DNA of 13,684 bases from an uncultured Burkholderiales bacterium (GCA_903898725.1 CAIUGQ010000426.1:1-13684); one strand, 5' to 3'. Positions 1-7,534 are shown, counted from the stretch's first letter. The notes: generated by a model not told the origin, from the sequence alone. Program-made: numbers and translations.

Positions 1-243
1 CAGGTCGACGGCCGCAGGCTGCTCTCGGTGGCGCAGGTGCCGCGCCGGGCCGATCGGCGCTGGACGATCGAGCTCGCGCCGCTGACCCGGATGGAGGCCT
101 GGAAGGTGCCCGAGCTCAAGGTCGGCGACACCGTGTCCATCGTGGGCTTCGCCTACCGCGACGAGGCGGGCGAGCCGGTCATCCGTGCCGAGTACCTGTT
201 CGCGGCCGGCGCCGCCTACGGGCTGCGTTCGTCCCCGGCCTGA
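1..243 (+). CDS. C-terminal part of a DUF6152-like protein (5' end outside window)
   Basis: The reading frame is open from base 1 and stops with TGA at 241-243, giving about 80 residues of C-terminus. The visible part has the pattern WTIELAP-x3-RMEAW, then LKVGDTVSIVGF, then a final strand with IRAEYLF. That layout (a Trp-containing strand, a short helix, a 'lkvGD.v.v.G' strand and an 'RAe' strand) is what I recall for DUF6152, small exported beta-barrel-like proteins of unknown role found in Proteobacteria. The start, and any signal peptide, lie outside the window. The assignment is by motif memory only; another OB-fold-like periplasmic protein is possible. It converges with the redoxin gene on the other strand, with a hairpin in the 61-base gap. 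Confidence 0.6.
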   Translation, partial: QVDGRRLLSVAQVPRRADRRWTIELAPLTRMEAWKVPELKVGDTVSIVGFAYRDEAGEPVIRAEYLFAAGAAYGLRSSPA

Positions 244-256
244 GGCCGGGCCGGGT

Positions 257-287
257 CCGCCGCCGCGTCCGGTCGGGACGCGGGCGG
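257..287. terminator. GC-rich hairpin between convergent genes, possible bidirectional terminator
   Basis: CCGCGTCC at 263-270 pairs perfectly with GGACGCGG at 276-283 around a 5-base loop. Past a 2-base bulge, CCGC (257-260) pairs with GCGG (284-287). The hairpin sits between the stop at 243 (+) and the stop at 305 (-). Neither side has a T-tract, so intrinsic termination is an inference from position and stem strength. Confidence 0.35.
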
Positions 288-304
288 CCCGCTCGCCCGC
301 AGGC

Positions 305-916
305 TCAGCGGTACTTGACCGAGCAGCCGTAGGGCGGGGCCGACGCCGTGGCCACCGGCCGGCCCGCCTGCAGATCCTCGAGCGCGGCGGCCACGTGGTT
401 GCGCGCCAGCTTGACGTCGTCCGGGTTCGCGCTGCGACGGTCGTCGATGCCGCCGGCGAAGCGCACGACGCCCTTCGTGTCGATCACCCACATCTGCGGT
501 GTCGTGCGGGCGCCGTAGGCGCGGCCCGCGGTGCCCTCGGGGTCCATCAGGATCGCGGCCGGCGCGGCCTTCCAGTCCCGCATGGCCTGCGCGAGCTCGG
601 CCGGGGCGAGGTAGTCGACGTGATCGGGATTGGTTGAGTTCACCGCGAGCCAGACGACGTCGGCGCGCGCCGCCTTCGACTGCAGGCCCGGCAGGTTGCC
701 CGTCACGTAGTGCTTGCGCACGAACGGGCAGCCCGGGTTGGTCCACTCGAGCACGACGGTGCGGCCCTTGAAGTCGGCCAGCGACACGGTGCGCCCGGCG
801 GTGTCGCGCAGGCTCAGCGCCGGGGCGGGGGCGCCGGGCACGGCATCGGCGAGCGCGGCCGCGGCCGGAGCGAGCAGCGCCGCCAGCAGCGCGACGCGGA
901 TGGAGGCAGCAATCAT
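305..916 (-). CDS. Exported thioredoxin-fold redoxin with single active-site Cys
   Basis: 203 residues. The N-terminus (about 1-25) is a signal peptide: a short charged start, an Ala/Leu-rich core, and a probable cut near ALADA, so the protein should act in the periplasm. The rest is an AhpC/TSA-redoxin-type thioredoxin fold: TVSLADFKG (about 43-51), the active-site strand EWTNPGCPFVRKHY with Cys63 at 57-70, and a TPQMWVID strand carrying the cis-Pro. There is no CXXC. The only other Cys is Cys198 in the C-terminal GCSVKYR, so Cys63 and Cys198 could form a disulfide; this is inference. The protein is probably a thiol oxidoreductase or peroxidase-like enzyme of unknown partner. The start at 916 has AGGAG eight bases upstream, and only 27 bases separate it from the upstream peroxidase gene, so the two are probably one operon. 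Confidence 0.85.
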   Translation of the reverse strand: MIAASIRVALLAALLAPAAAALADAVPGAPAPALSLRDTAGRTVSLADFKGRTVVLEWTNPGCPFVRKHYVTGNLPGLQSKAARADVVWLAVNSTNPDHVDYLAPAELAQAMRDWKAAPAAILMDPEGTAGRAYGARTTPQMWVIDTKGVVRFAGGIDDRRSANPDDVKLARNHVAAALEDLQAGRPVATASAPPYGCSVKYR

Positions 917-943
917 CGTCGGTCTCCTGTCGAAGGGGGCGCC

Positions 944-1438
944 TCAGCCGAGCAGCTTCTCGATGTCGGCGGCGAGCGCATCCGGCTCGGTCGTCGGTGC
1001 GTAACGGTCGAAAACCTTGCCGTCGCGGTCGACCAGGAACTTCGAGAAGTTCCACTTGATCGCCTCGATGCCGAGCGCGCCCGGCTTCTCGGCCTTGAGC
1101 CACTTGAACAGCGGGTGGGCGCCATCGCCGTTGACGTCGATCTTGCCGAACATCGGGAAGGTCACGCCGAAGTTCATCTCGCAGAACTGCGCGATCTCGT
1201 CGTTGGTGCCCGGCTCCTGCTGGCCGAACTGGTTGCTCGGGAAGCCGAGCACGACGAAGCCGCGGTCCTTGAAGCGGTCGTGCAGCGCCTGCAGTCCGCG
1301 GTACTGCGGCGTGAGTCCGCACTGGCTCGCGGTGTTCACGATCAGCGCGACCTTGCCGCGGAACGCCGACAGCGGCGCGGGCTTGCCGGTCAGCGTCTGC
1401 GCGTCGAAATCCCAGGCGGTGGCGGCGGTCTTGCTCAT
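944..1438 (-). CDS. Glutathione peroxidase family (thioredoxin-dependent type) peroxidase
   Basis: 164 residues, the usual size of bacterial BtuE/Gpx proteins. It reduces hydrogen peroxide or organic hydroperoxides in the cytoplasm. Visible signatures are NTASQCGLTPQY with peroxidatic Cys40, GFPSNQFGQQEPG with the catalytic Gln near 70, and IKWNFSKFLVD with Trp129 and Asn130. A further Cys86 in FCEMNFGVTFPMFGK sits where the resolving Cys of thioredoxin-dependent Cys-Gpx enzymes lies, so thioredoxin rather than glutathione is the likely reductant (inference from the family). The active-site residue is Cys, not selenocysteine. I chose the ATG at 1438 because AAGGAG lies nine bases upstream and the protein then begins as family members do; an ATG 13 codons upstream is in frame but has no comparable site. 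It is the first gene of a pair with the redoxin and diverges from the M81 gene. Confidence 0.93.
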   Translation of the reverse strand: MSKTAATAWDFDAQTLTGKPAPLSAFRGKVALIVNTASQCGLTPQYRGLQALHDRFKDRGFVVLGFPSNQFGQQEPGTNDEIAQFCEMNFGVTFPMFGKIDVNGDGAHPLFKWLKAEKPGALGIEAIKWNFSKFLVDRDGKVFDRYAPTTEPDALAADIEKLLG

Positions 1439-1465
1439 CGGGGCGTGCTCCTTGAGAGGAAAACG

Positions 1466-1471
1466 AGTATG
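1466..1471 (-). promoter_or_regulatory. Possible -10 element for the peroxidase/redoxin pair
   Basis: On the minus strand CATACT lies 27 bases upstream of the peroxidase ATG. It matches five of six positions of TATAAT-like CATACT/TATACT boxes. No convincing -35 lies at the proper spacing, so this is a weak call based on position and on being an AT-rich island in very GC-rich DNA. Confidence 0.3.
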
Positions 1472-1565
1472 CCGCAACCCCGGCCCGATCCGGGATGCCC
1501 GGACACGGCCTGGGGGAGATCGGCCGGCGCTGCGGAACGGGCGCTCCGCGAGGCTCGGGGGTGCG

Positions 1566-1574
1566 TGCTACCGT
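1566..1574 (+). promoter_or_regulatory. Possible extended -10 (TGcTACCGT) upstream of the M81 gene
   Basis: TG-C-TACCGT has the TGn-TAnnnT form of an extended -10 box, 99 bases before the M81 start. The region at -35 (around 1546-1551) is GC-rich and does not match TTGACA. Similar TGCTACnnT boxes precede two other genes in this window (7526-7534 on the minus strand, 8356-8364), which raises its credibility slightly. Confidence 0.3.
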
Positions 1575-1673
1575 TGCCGCCCCGGGCGGACCCGGCATGC
1601 CGGATCGCACGCCGGACCGCCCGCCGCACGAGCCCCCGCGCAGCCCCTGCGCCGTCGATCAGGAGTCCCCCGA

Positions 1674-3179
1674 ATGCGCCTGCTGGCCGCGATGTTCAAG
1701 CACGAGACCAACACCTTCTCGCCGGTGCCCACCCCGGTCGAGCGCTTCTTCGGCTATCGGCCGGGCATGCTGCTCGGTCAGGCCGCGATCGATGCGCACC
1801 GCGGCACCGGCAGCGGTCTGGGCGGCTTCCTCGAGGTGGCGGATGCGGCCGGCGCGACGCTCGAGGTCGCGGTGGCCGCCGAGGCCAGCCCCAGCGGCGT
1901 GGTCGAGGACGAGGCCTTCGAGGCGATCGCGGCGCCGATCCTCGCCGCGGTGCGTGCCGGCGGCTGGGACGGGATCCTGCTCGACCTGCACGGCGCGATG
2001 GTCGTGCGCAGCCACGAGGACGGCGAGGGCGAGCTGCTGCGGCGCATCCGCGCGATCGACCCGAGCACGCCGATCGGCGTCGTGCTCGACATGCATGCCA
2101 ACGTCTACGACGACATCGTGCGCTGCGCGACGGTGGTCACCGGCTACCACACCTATCCGCACGTCGACGTGCGCGAGGCGGGCGCGCTCGCGGCGCGCGT
2201 GATCCTGCGCACGATCCGCGGCGAGGTGCGTCCGGTGATGCGCTGGGCGAACCGGCCGATGCTGCCGCACGTGATGCGCCAGGGCACCCATGCCGAGCCG
2301 AACCGCTCGCTGCAGGCGGCCTGCATCGCCCACGAACGCGATGCGCGCGCGCTCGCCTGCTCGGTGTTCGTCGGCTTCCCCCATGCCGACATCCGCGAGG
2401 CCGGGCTGTCGGCGGTGGTCTGCACCGACGGCGACGCGGCCGCGGCCGAGTCGCTGCGCGACGCGCTGCTCGATCAGGCCTGGGCCGCGCGCGAGGCCTT
2501 CGTCTACCGGGCCGAGCCGCTCGCCGAATCGGTCGCGCGCGCCAAGGCGCTGGGCGATGCGCCGGTCGCCGCCGGTGCACGGGGCGGTCCGGTCGTGATG
2601 CTCGACCACTGCGACAACGTCGCCTCCGGCGGCACGATGGACACCACCGCGGTGCTCGCCGAGGTGCTGCGCCAGGACCTGCGCGACGTGGTGTTCTACG
2701 CGATCCACGATCCGGAGTCGGTGCGCGCGGCCATCGCCGCGGGCGTCGGCGCCGAGCTCACGCTCGACGTGGGCGGGAAGTCGGCGATGCCCTCGATCGG
2801 CGCCCCGGCGGCACCGCTGCGCGTGACCGGCACCGTCAAGCGGATCACCGACGGCGTCTACACGCTGCGCGGTCCGATGGGCGCCGGCTCGCGCACCAAC
2901 AACGGCCCGACGGTCGTGCTGCGGGTCGGTGGCGTCGACCTGGTGCTGATCTCGCTCTATCAGGAGCCCTTCGACCTCGAGTGCTTCATCACCGCGGGCA
3001 TCGACCCGACCCGCCGGCGCTTCGTGGTCATCAAGAGCCGCGTGCACTGGCGTGCCGGGCTGGGCGAGCTCGCGCGCGAGGTGGTCGAGTGCTCGGGTGT
3101 GGGCGTCACCACGTCCGACTACTCGCTGCTGAAGTTCGAGCGCGTGCGCCGGCCGGTGTTCCCGCTCGACGCGATCTGA
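1674..3179 (+). CDS. M81 family metallopeptidase (MlrC-like)
   Basis: 501 residues, full length for the family. The N-terminal domain (DUF1485/MlrC type) begins almost at once with MFKHETNTFSP (7-17), typical of M81. It then has DLHGAM (104-109), VLDMHANV (137-144) and GYHTYPHVD (157-165), whose His and Asp residues are the expected metal-site and active-site set. The MlrC C-terminal domain starts near 300 with MLDHCDNVASGGTMD (309-323). MlrC itself is a zinc enzyme that hydrolyses linear microcystin fragments, but the family is common in bacteria that never meet microcystin, so the real substrate is unknown; a small amide or peptide is likely. The ATG at 1674 has AGGAG eight bases upstream. 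The next gene, a dehydrogenase, starts 25 bases downstream, suggesting cotranscription and a joint catabolic job. Confidence 0.9.
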   Translation: MRLLAAMFKHETNTFSPVPTPVERFFGYRPGMLLGQAAIDAHRGTGSGLGGFLEVADAAGATLEVAVAAEASPSGVVEDEAFEAIAAPILAAVRAGGWDGILLDLHGAMVVRSHEDGEGELLRRIRAIDPSTPIGVVLDMHANVYDDIVRCATVVTGYHTYPHVDVREAGALAARVILRTIRGEVRPVMRWANRPMLPHVMRQGTHAEPNRSLQAACIAHERDARALACSVFVGFPHADIREAGLSAVVCTDGDAAAAESLRDALLDQAWAAREAFVYRAEPLAESVARAKALGDAPVAAGARGGPVVMLDHCDNVASGGTMDTTAVLAEVLRQDLRDVVFYAIHDPESVRAAIAAGVGAELTLDVGGKSAMPSIGAPAAPLRVTGTVKRITDGVYTLRGPMGAGSRTNNGPTVVLRVGGVDLVLISLYQEPFDLECFITAGIDPTRRRFVVIKSRVHWRAGLGELAREVVECSGVGVTTSDYSLLKFERVRRPVFPLDAI

Positions 3180-3204
3180 ACGCATCCCAGGACAGGAGAC
3201 GACG

Positions 3205-4371
3205 ATGCAGGCAGGCAGTCACGAGTTCCTCGCCCAGGACCGGGTCATCTGGGGGCGTCCGGCGGCGCAGGCCGCGGTCGAGGAGGCCGATCGACGCGGC
3301 GCGAAGCGCGTGTTCGTCGTCACCTCGAAGACGCTCAACCGCAAGACCGAGGCGGTCGCCGCGATCGTCGCCGCGCTCGGGTCGCGTCACGTCGGCACCT
3401 TCGACGAGTGCGTCGAGCACACGCCCCGCCCGAGCGTGATCGCGGCCGCCGAGGCCGCCCGCGCGGCCGCGCCCGACCTGGTGCTGACGGTCGGCGGCGG
3501 CACCGCGATCGATACCGTCAAGGTGATGCTGATCGCGCTCGCGCACGACGTGCGCACGCCCGAGGGCCTGTCCGACTGGCACCTGAAGGTCAACCCCGAC
3601 GGCAGCCGCCACGTGCCCGCGGTGCAGCCGCCGCCGTTCCGGCAGGTGGTGGTGAGCACGACGCTGGGGGCCGCGGAGTTCTCCGACTTCGGCGGCTGCA
3701 CCGACCCGGTCCGCAAGATGAAGGACGGCTATGCGGGCAAGTACGTTGGCGCGGCTGCGGTCATCCTCGATCCGGCGATCACCGTCCACACGCCGTCGTG
3801 GCTGTGGCTGTCGACCGCGGTGCGCGGCATCGACCATGCGGTCGAGGGCCTGTGCTCGATCGCGCCCTCGCCGCTGATCGATGCGACCTCGCTGCAGGCG
3901 CTGCACCTGTTCGCCGGCGCGCTGCCGGCGACGCACGCCGATCCGGCCGACCTCGATGCGCGACTGCGCTGCCTGCAGGCAGCGTGGATGGCTGGCTTCG
4001 GTATCCTGCGCGTGCCCTACGGGGCGAGCCACGGCATCGGCCACAGCCTGGGCGCGGTGACCGGCATCAGCCACGGCTACACCTCCTGCATCATGCTGCC
4101 CCACGTGATGCGCTGGAACCTGGAGCGCACCGGCGTGCAGCAGGCCCGCATCGCCCAGGCGCTCGGTGCGGCCGACGGCGATGCCGCCGGCGCGGTCGCC
4201 CGCCTGATCGGCGGTCTCGGCGTGCCGACCCGGCTGCGCGATCTGGGCGTGGACCGCGGGCAGTTCGACACGATCGCGGCGGGCGCGCTGCAGAACATGT
4301 GGGTCAAGACGAACCCGCGGCCGCTCGCGAACGCGGACGACGTGCGGGGTCTGCTCGAGGCGGCCTGGTGA
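3205..4371 (+). CDS. Iron-containing alcohol dehydrogenase superfamily protein, Asp ligand replaced by Arg
   Basis: 388 residues, normal length for the Fe-ADH/maleylacetate reductase/dehydroquinate-synthase-like superfamily. The N-terminal Rossmann-like half carries VLTVGGGTAIDTVK (about 93-106), the NAD(P)-binding GGG motif. The helical C-terminal half carries the metal site. Compared with E. coli FucO (Asp196, His200, His263, His277), the three histidines are present with the right spacing as His211 (GIDHAVEG), His276 (ASHGIGH) and His290 (GISHG). The Asp position is Arg207, so metal binding may be weak or absent. Maleylacetate reductases also depart from the four-ligand site at this spot, so this may be a metal-independent branch. 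The substrate is unknown. The start has AGGAG six bases upstream. The gene follows the M81 gene by 25 bases, which suggests oxidation or reduction of a product of that hydrolase. Confidence 0.9.
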   Translation: MQAGSHEFLAQDRVIWGRPAAQAAVEEADRRGAKRVFVVTSKTLNRKTEAVAAIVAALGSRHVGTFDECVEHTPRPSVIAAAEAARAAAPDLVLTVGGGTAIDTVKVMLIALAHDVRTPEGLSDWHLKVNPDGSRHVPAVQPPPFRQVVVSTTLGAAEFSDFGGCTDPVRKMKDGYAGKYVGAAAVILDPAITVHTPSWLWLSTAVRGIDHAVEGLCSIAPSPLIDATSLQALHLFAGALPATHADPADLDARLRCLQAAWMAGFGILRVPYGASHGIGHSLGAVTGISHGYTSCIMLPHVMRWNLERTGVQQARIAQALGAADGDAAGAVARLIGGLGVPTRLRDLGVDRGQFDTIAAGALQNMWVKTNPRPLANADDVRGLLEAAW

Positions 4372-4415
4372 GATCCGGCGCCTAGGCCGCGCCGGCGGGG
4401 GTCGCCGAGACGGCG

Positions 4416-4439
4416 GCCGCGGCCGGCCGTGGCCGCGGC
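4416..4439. terminator. Perfect 9-bp GC hairpin between convergent genes, possible bidirectional terminator
   Basis: GCCGCGGCC (4416-4424) pairs with GGCCGCGGC (4431-4439) around a 6-base loop. It lies in the 81-base gap between the dehydrogenase stop (+, 4371) and the glycosyltransferase stop (-, 4453). No T-tract follows on either strand, so function is inferred from position. Confidence 0.4.
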
Positions 4440-4452
4440 GTCTGATGCGACG

Positions 4453-5796
4453 CTAGCCCGGGACCGTCTCCGGCGCCGTCCGCACGCCGGCCGGCGTCGC
4501 CAGCGAGCGAGTCAGCGCATGGCTCGCCATCGCCGCGAAGCGGGCGGCATCCTCGGTGGCACCGAGCGCCTGCGCGATCAGCGCGCCGCGCTCCCACGGC
4601 AGGTGGAAGTCGGGGTGGCGGTCGATCATCGCGAGGTAGCCGGACAGCGCGGCGTCGAGCCGCCCCTGTCCGTGGTGGACGGTCGCGTCCATCAGTGCGG
4701 CCTCGTCGGGGTCGACGAGCGCGCGAAGCGCCCGCGCCGGCGGGGCGAGCGCCCCCGCGTCGAGCCCGGCGCGCTCGAGCAGCCAGCCGTAGAGCGCGAA
4801 GCGTTCGGACGCCGCTGCCGCATGCGTGCGTTCGCGCAGCACCTGCGCGTGCGCGGCGGTGCGCATCGCGAGGCGGGCGGGCGCATCGTCGATCGCCTGC
4901 GACAGCGCCCGCACGAAGCCGTCGTGACCGGCGAACAGCAGCCCGGTCTCGCCGGCGCGGATGCCGTGCAGGTACTCGCCGCGTGCGCTCGCGATGCACA
5001 CGACGCCGCGCGAGGCGTATTCCAGGAACTTGCCGTCGGAGCGGCCCTCGGCGAATGCCGAGTCGCCCAGCGGCGCGAAGCCGATGTCCATGCCGTCGAG
5101 GAACGCGAGGTAGTCGTCGAAGCCGGCGGGTGCGTGCCAGTCGACCGGCAGCCCGGCCCGCTCGAACACGCCGCGGATCGAGGTCGGTGCCATCAGCCGC
5201 AGCGCGGGCGCCTCGTGGGGGGCGAGGCCGCGTGTCGTGCACCAGGCGACCAGCGCGGCGGCCAGGCCGCGGGCGTCGTCGAAGTGGCCGGCCGATGCGG
5301 CCCAGCCGAGCACCGGCGTGCGCAGACGCTGCTCGGGCACCGGCGCCAGCGGCGGCACCTCCGAGAGCTGGTTCGGCAGCACCGCGCAGCGCGGATTGAG
5401 CGAGCCGTAGCGCGCCCTCAGGCCGTGGCTGGAACACTGCAGGAGGTCGGCGGACCGGGCCAGCCGCTCGATCCGCGCCTGGTGCTCGGGCACCCGGTAG
5501 AACGCATGGCCGGGCAGGCTCTTGGGGAAGGCGCGGTAGTCGTCGGAGAGCTCGTAGACCGTCGGCAGGCCGCGGCGCGCGCGCTCGGCGAACACCGCCT
5601 CGAGCGTCGGGTCGGCCACCATGCAGGCCACCAGGATGTCGGTGCCCACGCAGTGCGCGACCCAGTCCGGGTGCGTGGTCTGCAGCTCGACGACCGCCAT
5701 CGAGGCGGCGAGCGCACGGCCGGGCAGCGTGATCCGGTGACGGTAGTCGCCGGAGTCGCGCGGCTGGGGATGAGCGAGGAAGGTGCACTGCGCCAT
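4453..5796 (-). CDS. GT-B type glycosyltransferase with helical C-terminal tail
   Basis: 447 residues, no signal peptide or membrane segment visible, so cytoplasmic. The middle shows GT4-style features: LGWAASAGHFDD (about 163-174) at the start of the second Rossmann domain, IGFAPLGDSAFAEGRSDGK (about 238-256), and SDGKFLEYASRGVV (253-266), the sugar-nucleotide donor-binding segment. After about residue 350 the chain becomes Ala-rich and helical, with HGQGRLDAALSGYLAMIDR, which resembles a TPR helix pair. The family transfers a sugar from a nucleotide donor; the acceptor cannot be told from sequence. The ATG at 5796 is preserved as the start because GGGAG lies about seven bases upstream and the protein begins with a beta strand (CTFLAHPQ). 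It follows the acyl-CoA ligase gene by 112 bases on the same strand. No other glycan-synthesis gene is nearby. Confidence 0.8.
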   Translation of the reverse strand: MAQCTFLAHPQPRDSGDYRHRITLPGRALAASMAVVELQTTHPDWVAHCVGTDILVACMVADPTLEAVFAERARRGLPTVYELSDDYRAFPKSLPGHAFYRVPEHQARIERLARSADLLQCSSHGLRARYGSLNPRCAVLPNQLSEVPPLAPVPEQRLRTPVLGWAASAGHFDDARGLAAALVAWCTTRGLAPHEAPALRLMAPTSIRGVFERAGLPVDWHAPAGFDDYLAFLDGMDIGFAPLGDSAFAEGRSDGKFLEYASRGVVCIASARGEYLHGIRAGETGLLFAGHDGFVRALSQAIDDAPARLAMRTAAHAQVLRERTHAAAASERFALYGWLLERAGLDAGALAPPARALRALVDPDEAALMDATVHHGQGRLDAALSGYLAMIDRHPDFHLPWERGALIAQALGATEDAARFAAMASHALTRSLATPAGVRTAPETVPG

Positions 5797-5858
5797 GGGC
5801 GGCTCCCGTCGATCCGGGTCTGCCCGATGCTTGGCCGGTCGTGCGCGACAGCGTGCGC

Positions 5859-5894
5859 CCTCGGCGTGCCGAGGCATGCCCCGATCAGCGGGGC
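5859..5894 (-). terminator. Two adjacent hairpins after the acyl-CoA ligase gene
   Basis: Just past the ligase stop on the minus strand are two perfect inverted repeats: GCCCCG-N5-CGGGGC (5878-5894) and CCTCGGC-GT-GCCGAGG (5859-5874). They lie 15 bases after the stop and 62 bases before the glycosyltransferase start. No T-tract is present. They could terminate or attenuate transcription between the two genes, or stabilise the upstream message. Confidence 0.35.
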
Positions 5895-5908
5895 GCGACC
5901 TCGGCTTC

Positions 5909-7477
5909 TCAGTTCACCGCCCGCGTCGAACCGCCCCAGTAGCGCGCCCGCAGCACCTTCTTGTCGGGCTTGCCCAGTCCGGTCACCGGCAGGTCGTCGG
6001 TGAAGTCGACCGACTTCGGCGCGTGCACCACGCCCTTGGCGTCGCGCACCATCGCGATCAGGGCCTCGGCGCTGACCTCGGCGCCGGCGCGGCGCACGAC
6101 GACGGCCTTCACCGCCTCGCCCCACTTGGGGTCGGGCACGCCGATCACCGCGGCCGCGGCCACCGCCGGATGCCGCGTCAGCACATCCTCGACCTCGCGC
6201 GGAAAGACGTTGAAGCCGCCGCTGATGATCATGTCCTTGCTGCGGTCGACGATGTAGAGGAAGCCGTCGGCGTCGCGCCGCGCCAGGTCGCCGGTGTAGA
6301 GCCAGCCGTGGCGGAACGCGCGCGCCGTCTCCTCGGGCTTGTTCCAGTAGCCGGCCATCACGAGCGGACCGCGGCAGCAGATCTCGCCGACCTCGCCCTG
6401 CGGCACTTCGTGGCCGTCCTCGTCGAGCAGCCGGACCTGCAGGCCGGCGACCGGCGCGCCGCAGGAGGCGAGCCGCTCGGGATGGGCGACCGGGTCGTGG
6501 TCGTCGCGGCGCAGCACCGTGATGCAGTTGGGCACCTCGGACTGGCCGTAGAGCTGCATGAACACCGGACCGAACCGCTCGATGCCCTCGATCAGGCGCG
6601 ACGGCGCCATCGGGGAGGCGCCGTAGATGATGGTGCGCAGGCTCGAGAGATCCGCCTGCGGCAGGCCGGGATGGTCCAGCAGCACGTAGATCATCGTCGG
6701 CACGAGGAAGGTGCAGGTGATGCGGTGCCGCTCGACGGTGTCGAAGAAGCGCTGCGGATCGAAGCCGCGGTCCATCACGAAGGTGCCCGAGCGCAGCATC
6801 ACGGCGAGGATCATCGCGCCGGTGGCGTGCGAGATCGGCGTCATCGCGAGGAAGCGGACCTCCTCGGGCCAGTCCCATTCCGCCAGCTCGGTCATCGCCA
6901 TGGTCACGTGCACGCGGTGCGTGTGCATCACGCCCTTGGACCGGCCGGTGGTACCGCCGGTGTAGATCAGCGTGCAGACGTCGTCGACATGCGCCCGCGA
7001 CACCAGCGGCTTCGGATCGAACGCGCCGCCGGCCTCGAGGATGTCCTCGCCGTCGCTGCCCGGCCCGAGGCCGTAGAGCCGGCGCAGGCCCGGCAGACGC
7101 GCCCTGAGCGCGGCCGCGCGGGCGGCGAACGGACCCGGGTCGACGAACAGCGTCTCGACCGCGGAGTCCTCCAGCAGGTAGGCGTGGTCGTCCTCGGAGG
7201 CGAGCGGGTGCATCCAGGTGACCCGCATGCCCATCAGGTAGGCGGCCGCGGTGACCATGAACGCCTCGGGCCGGTTCGACGACAGCGTGGCGATCGCGTC
7301 GCCCCGGCGCAGGCCGCGGGCCTCGAGTGCCTGCACCAGGCGGCTGAGCGATTCGCCGAACCGGCGGTAGGTGATCGACCGGTCGTCGAGCACGAACGCG
7401 ACCCGGTCGCCGCCGCGCTGGATCGCGCGGATGACCAGGTCGGCACAGGTGCAGCCTTCGTACGGAGTCCCCGCCAC
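5909..7477 (-). CDS. AMP-dependent acyl-CoA synthetase/ligase (ANL superfamily)
   Basis: 522 residues with the full set of ANL adenylate-forming motifs: the ATP-binding loop IYTGGTTGRSKGV (171-183), YGQSE (A5), GWLYTGDLARRDADGFL around Asp397 (A7), VDRSKDMIISGGFNVFP (A8, hinge and CoA-state loop), and LPVTGLGKPDKK with the probable adenylation lysine Lys503 (A10). It should activate a carboxylic acid with ATP to an acyl-adenylate and then form the CoA thioester; fatty or aryl acid cannot be decided by eye. No ATG lies near the family start; I chose GTG at 7477 because GGGGAG lies seven bases upstream and translation then begins just before the conserved EGCTCADLVIRA. Its frame stays open far upstream, but that part has no homologous look. 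A possible promoter lies at 7526-7534. Confidence 0.92.
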   Translation of the reverse strand: MAGTPYEGCTCADLVIRAIQRGGDRVAFVLDDRSITYRRFGESLSRLVQALEARGLRRGDAIATLSSNRPEAFMVTAAAYLMGMRVTWMHPLASEDDHAYLLEDSAVETLFVDPGPFAARAAALRARLPGLRRLYGLGPGSDGEDILEAGGAFDPKPLVSRAHVDDVCTLIYTGGTTGRSKGVMHTHRVHVTMAMTELAEWDWPEEVRFLAMTPISHATGAMILAVMLRSGTFVMDRGFDPQRFFDTVERHRITCTFLVPTMIYVLLDHPGLPQADLSSLRTIIYGASPMAPSRLIEGIERFGPVFMQLYGQSEVPNCITVLRRDDHDPVAHPERLASCGAPVAGLQVRLLDEDGHEVPQGEVGEICCRGPLVMAGYWNKPEETARAFRHGWLYTGDLARRDADGFLYIVDRSKDMIISGGFNVFPREVEDVLTRHPAVAAAAVIGVPDPKWGEAVKAVVVRRAGAEVSAEALIAMVRDAKGVVHAPKSVDFTDDLPVTGLGKPDKKVLRARYWGGSTRAVN

Positions 7478-7525
7478 GCTGTCTCTCCCCGATGCGTCGC
7501 GGTCGATGTGCCGCGCTGTCGTCGG

Positions 7526-7534
7526 ATCGTAGCA
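7526..7534 (-). promoter_or_regulatory. Possible extended -10 (TGcTACGAT) for the acyl-CoA ligase
   Basis: On the minus strand TG-C-TACGAT lies 48 bases upstream of the GTG start, in the 216-base divergent gap (7478-7693). It matches TGn-TAnnAT well; no TTGACA-like -35 is seen 16-18 bases upstream. For the opposite gene, GACAAT at 7652-7657 is a possible -10, weaker. Nothing else recognisable is in this gap. Confidence 0.35.

Noticed and set aside
1674..3179. Calling the M81 protein a true microcystinase (mlrC)
   Set aside because: No mlrA, mlrB or mlrD gene is present and the family is widespread in bacteria that do not degrade microcystin.
1659..3185. 508-codon open frame antisense to the M81 gene
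   Set aside because: The product is rich in Arg, His, Asp and Val with no domain; it mirrors the codon bias of the M81 gene.
710..3439. Very long open frame (909 codons) on the plus strand across the peroxidase and M81 genes
   Set aside because: It runs out of frame and antisense through clearly conserved genes and its translation is Arg/Ala/Gly-rich low-complexity sequence, a usual effect of about 70% GC.
3205..4371. Naming the dehydrogenase maleylacetate reductase
   Set aside because: No aromatic ring-cleavage genes are nearby and the substrate cannot be read from the sequence; only the superfamily is supported.
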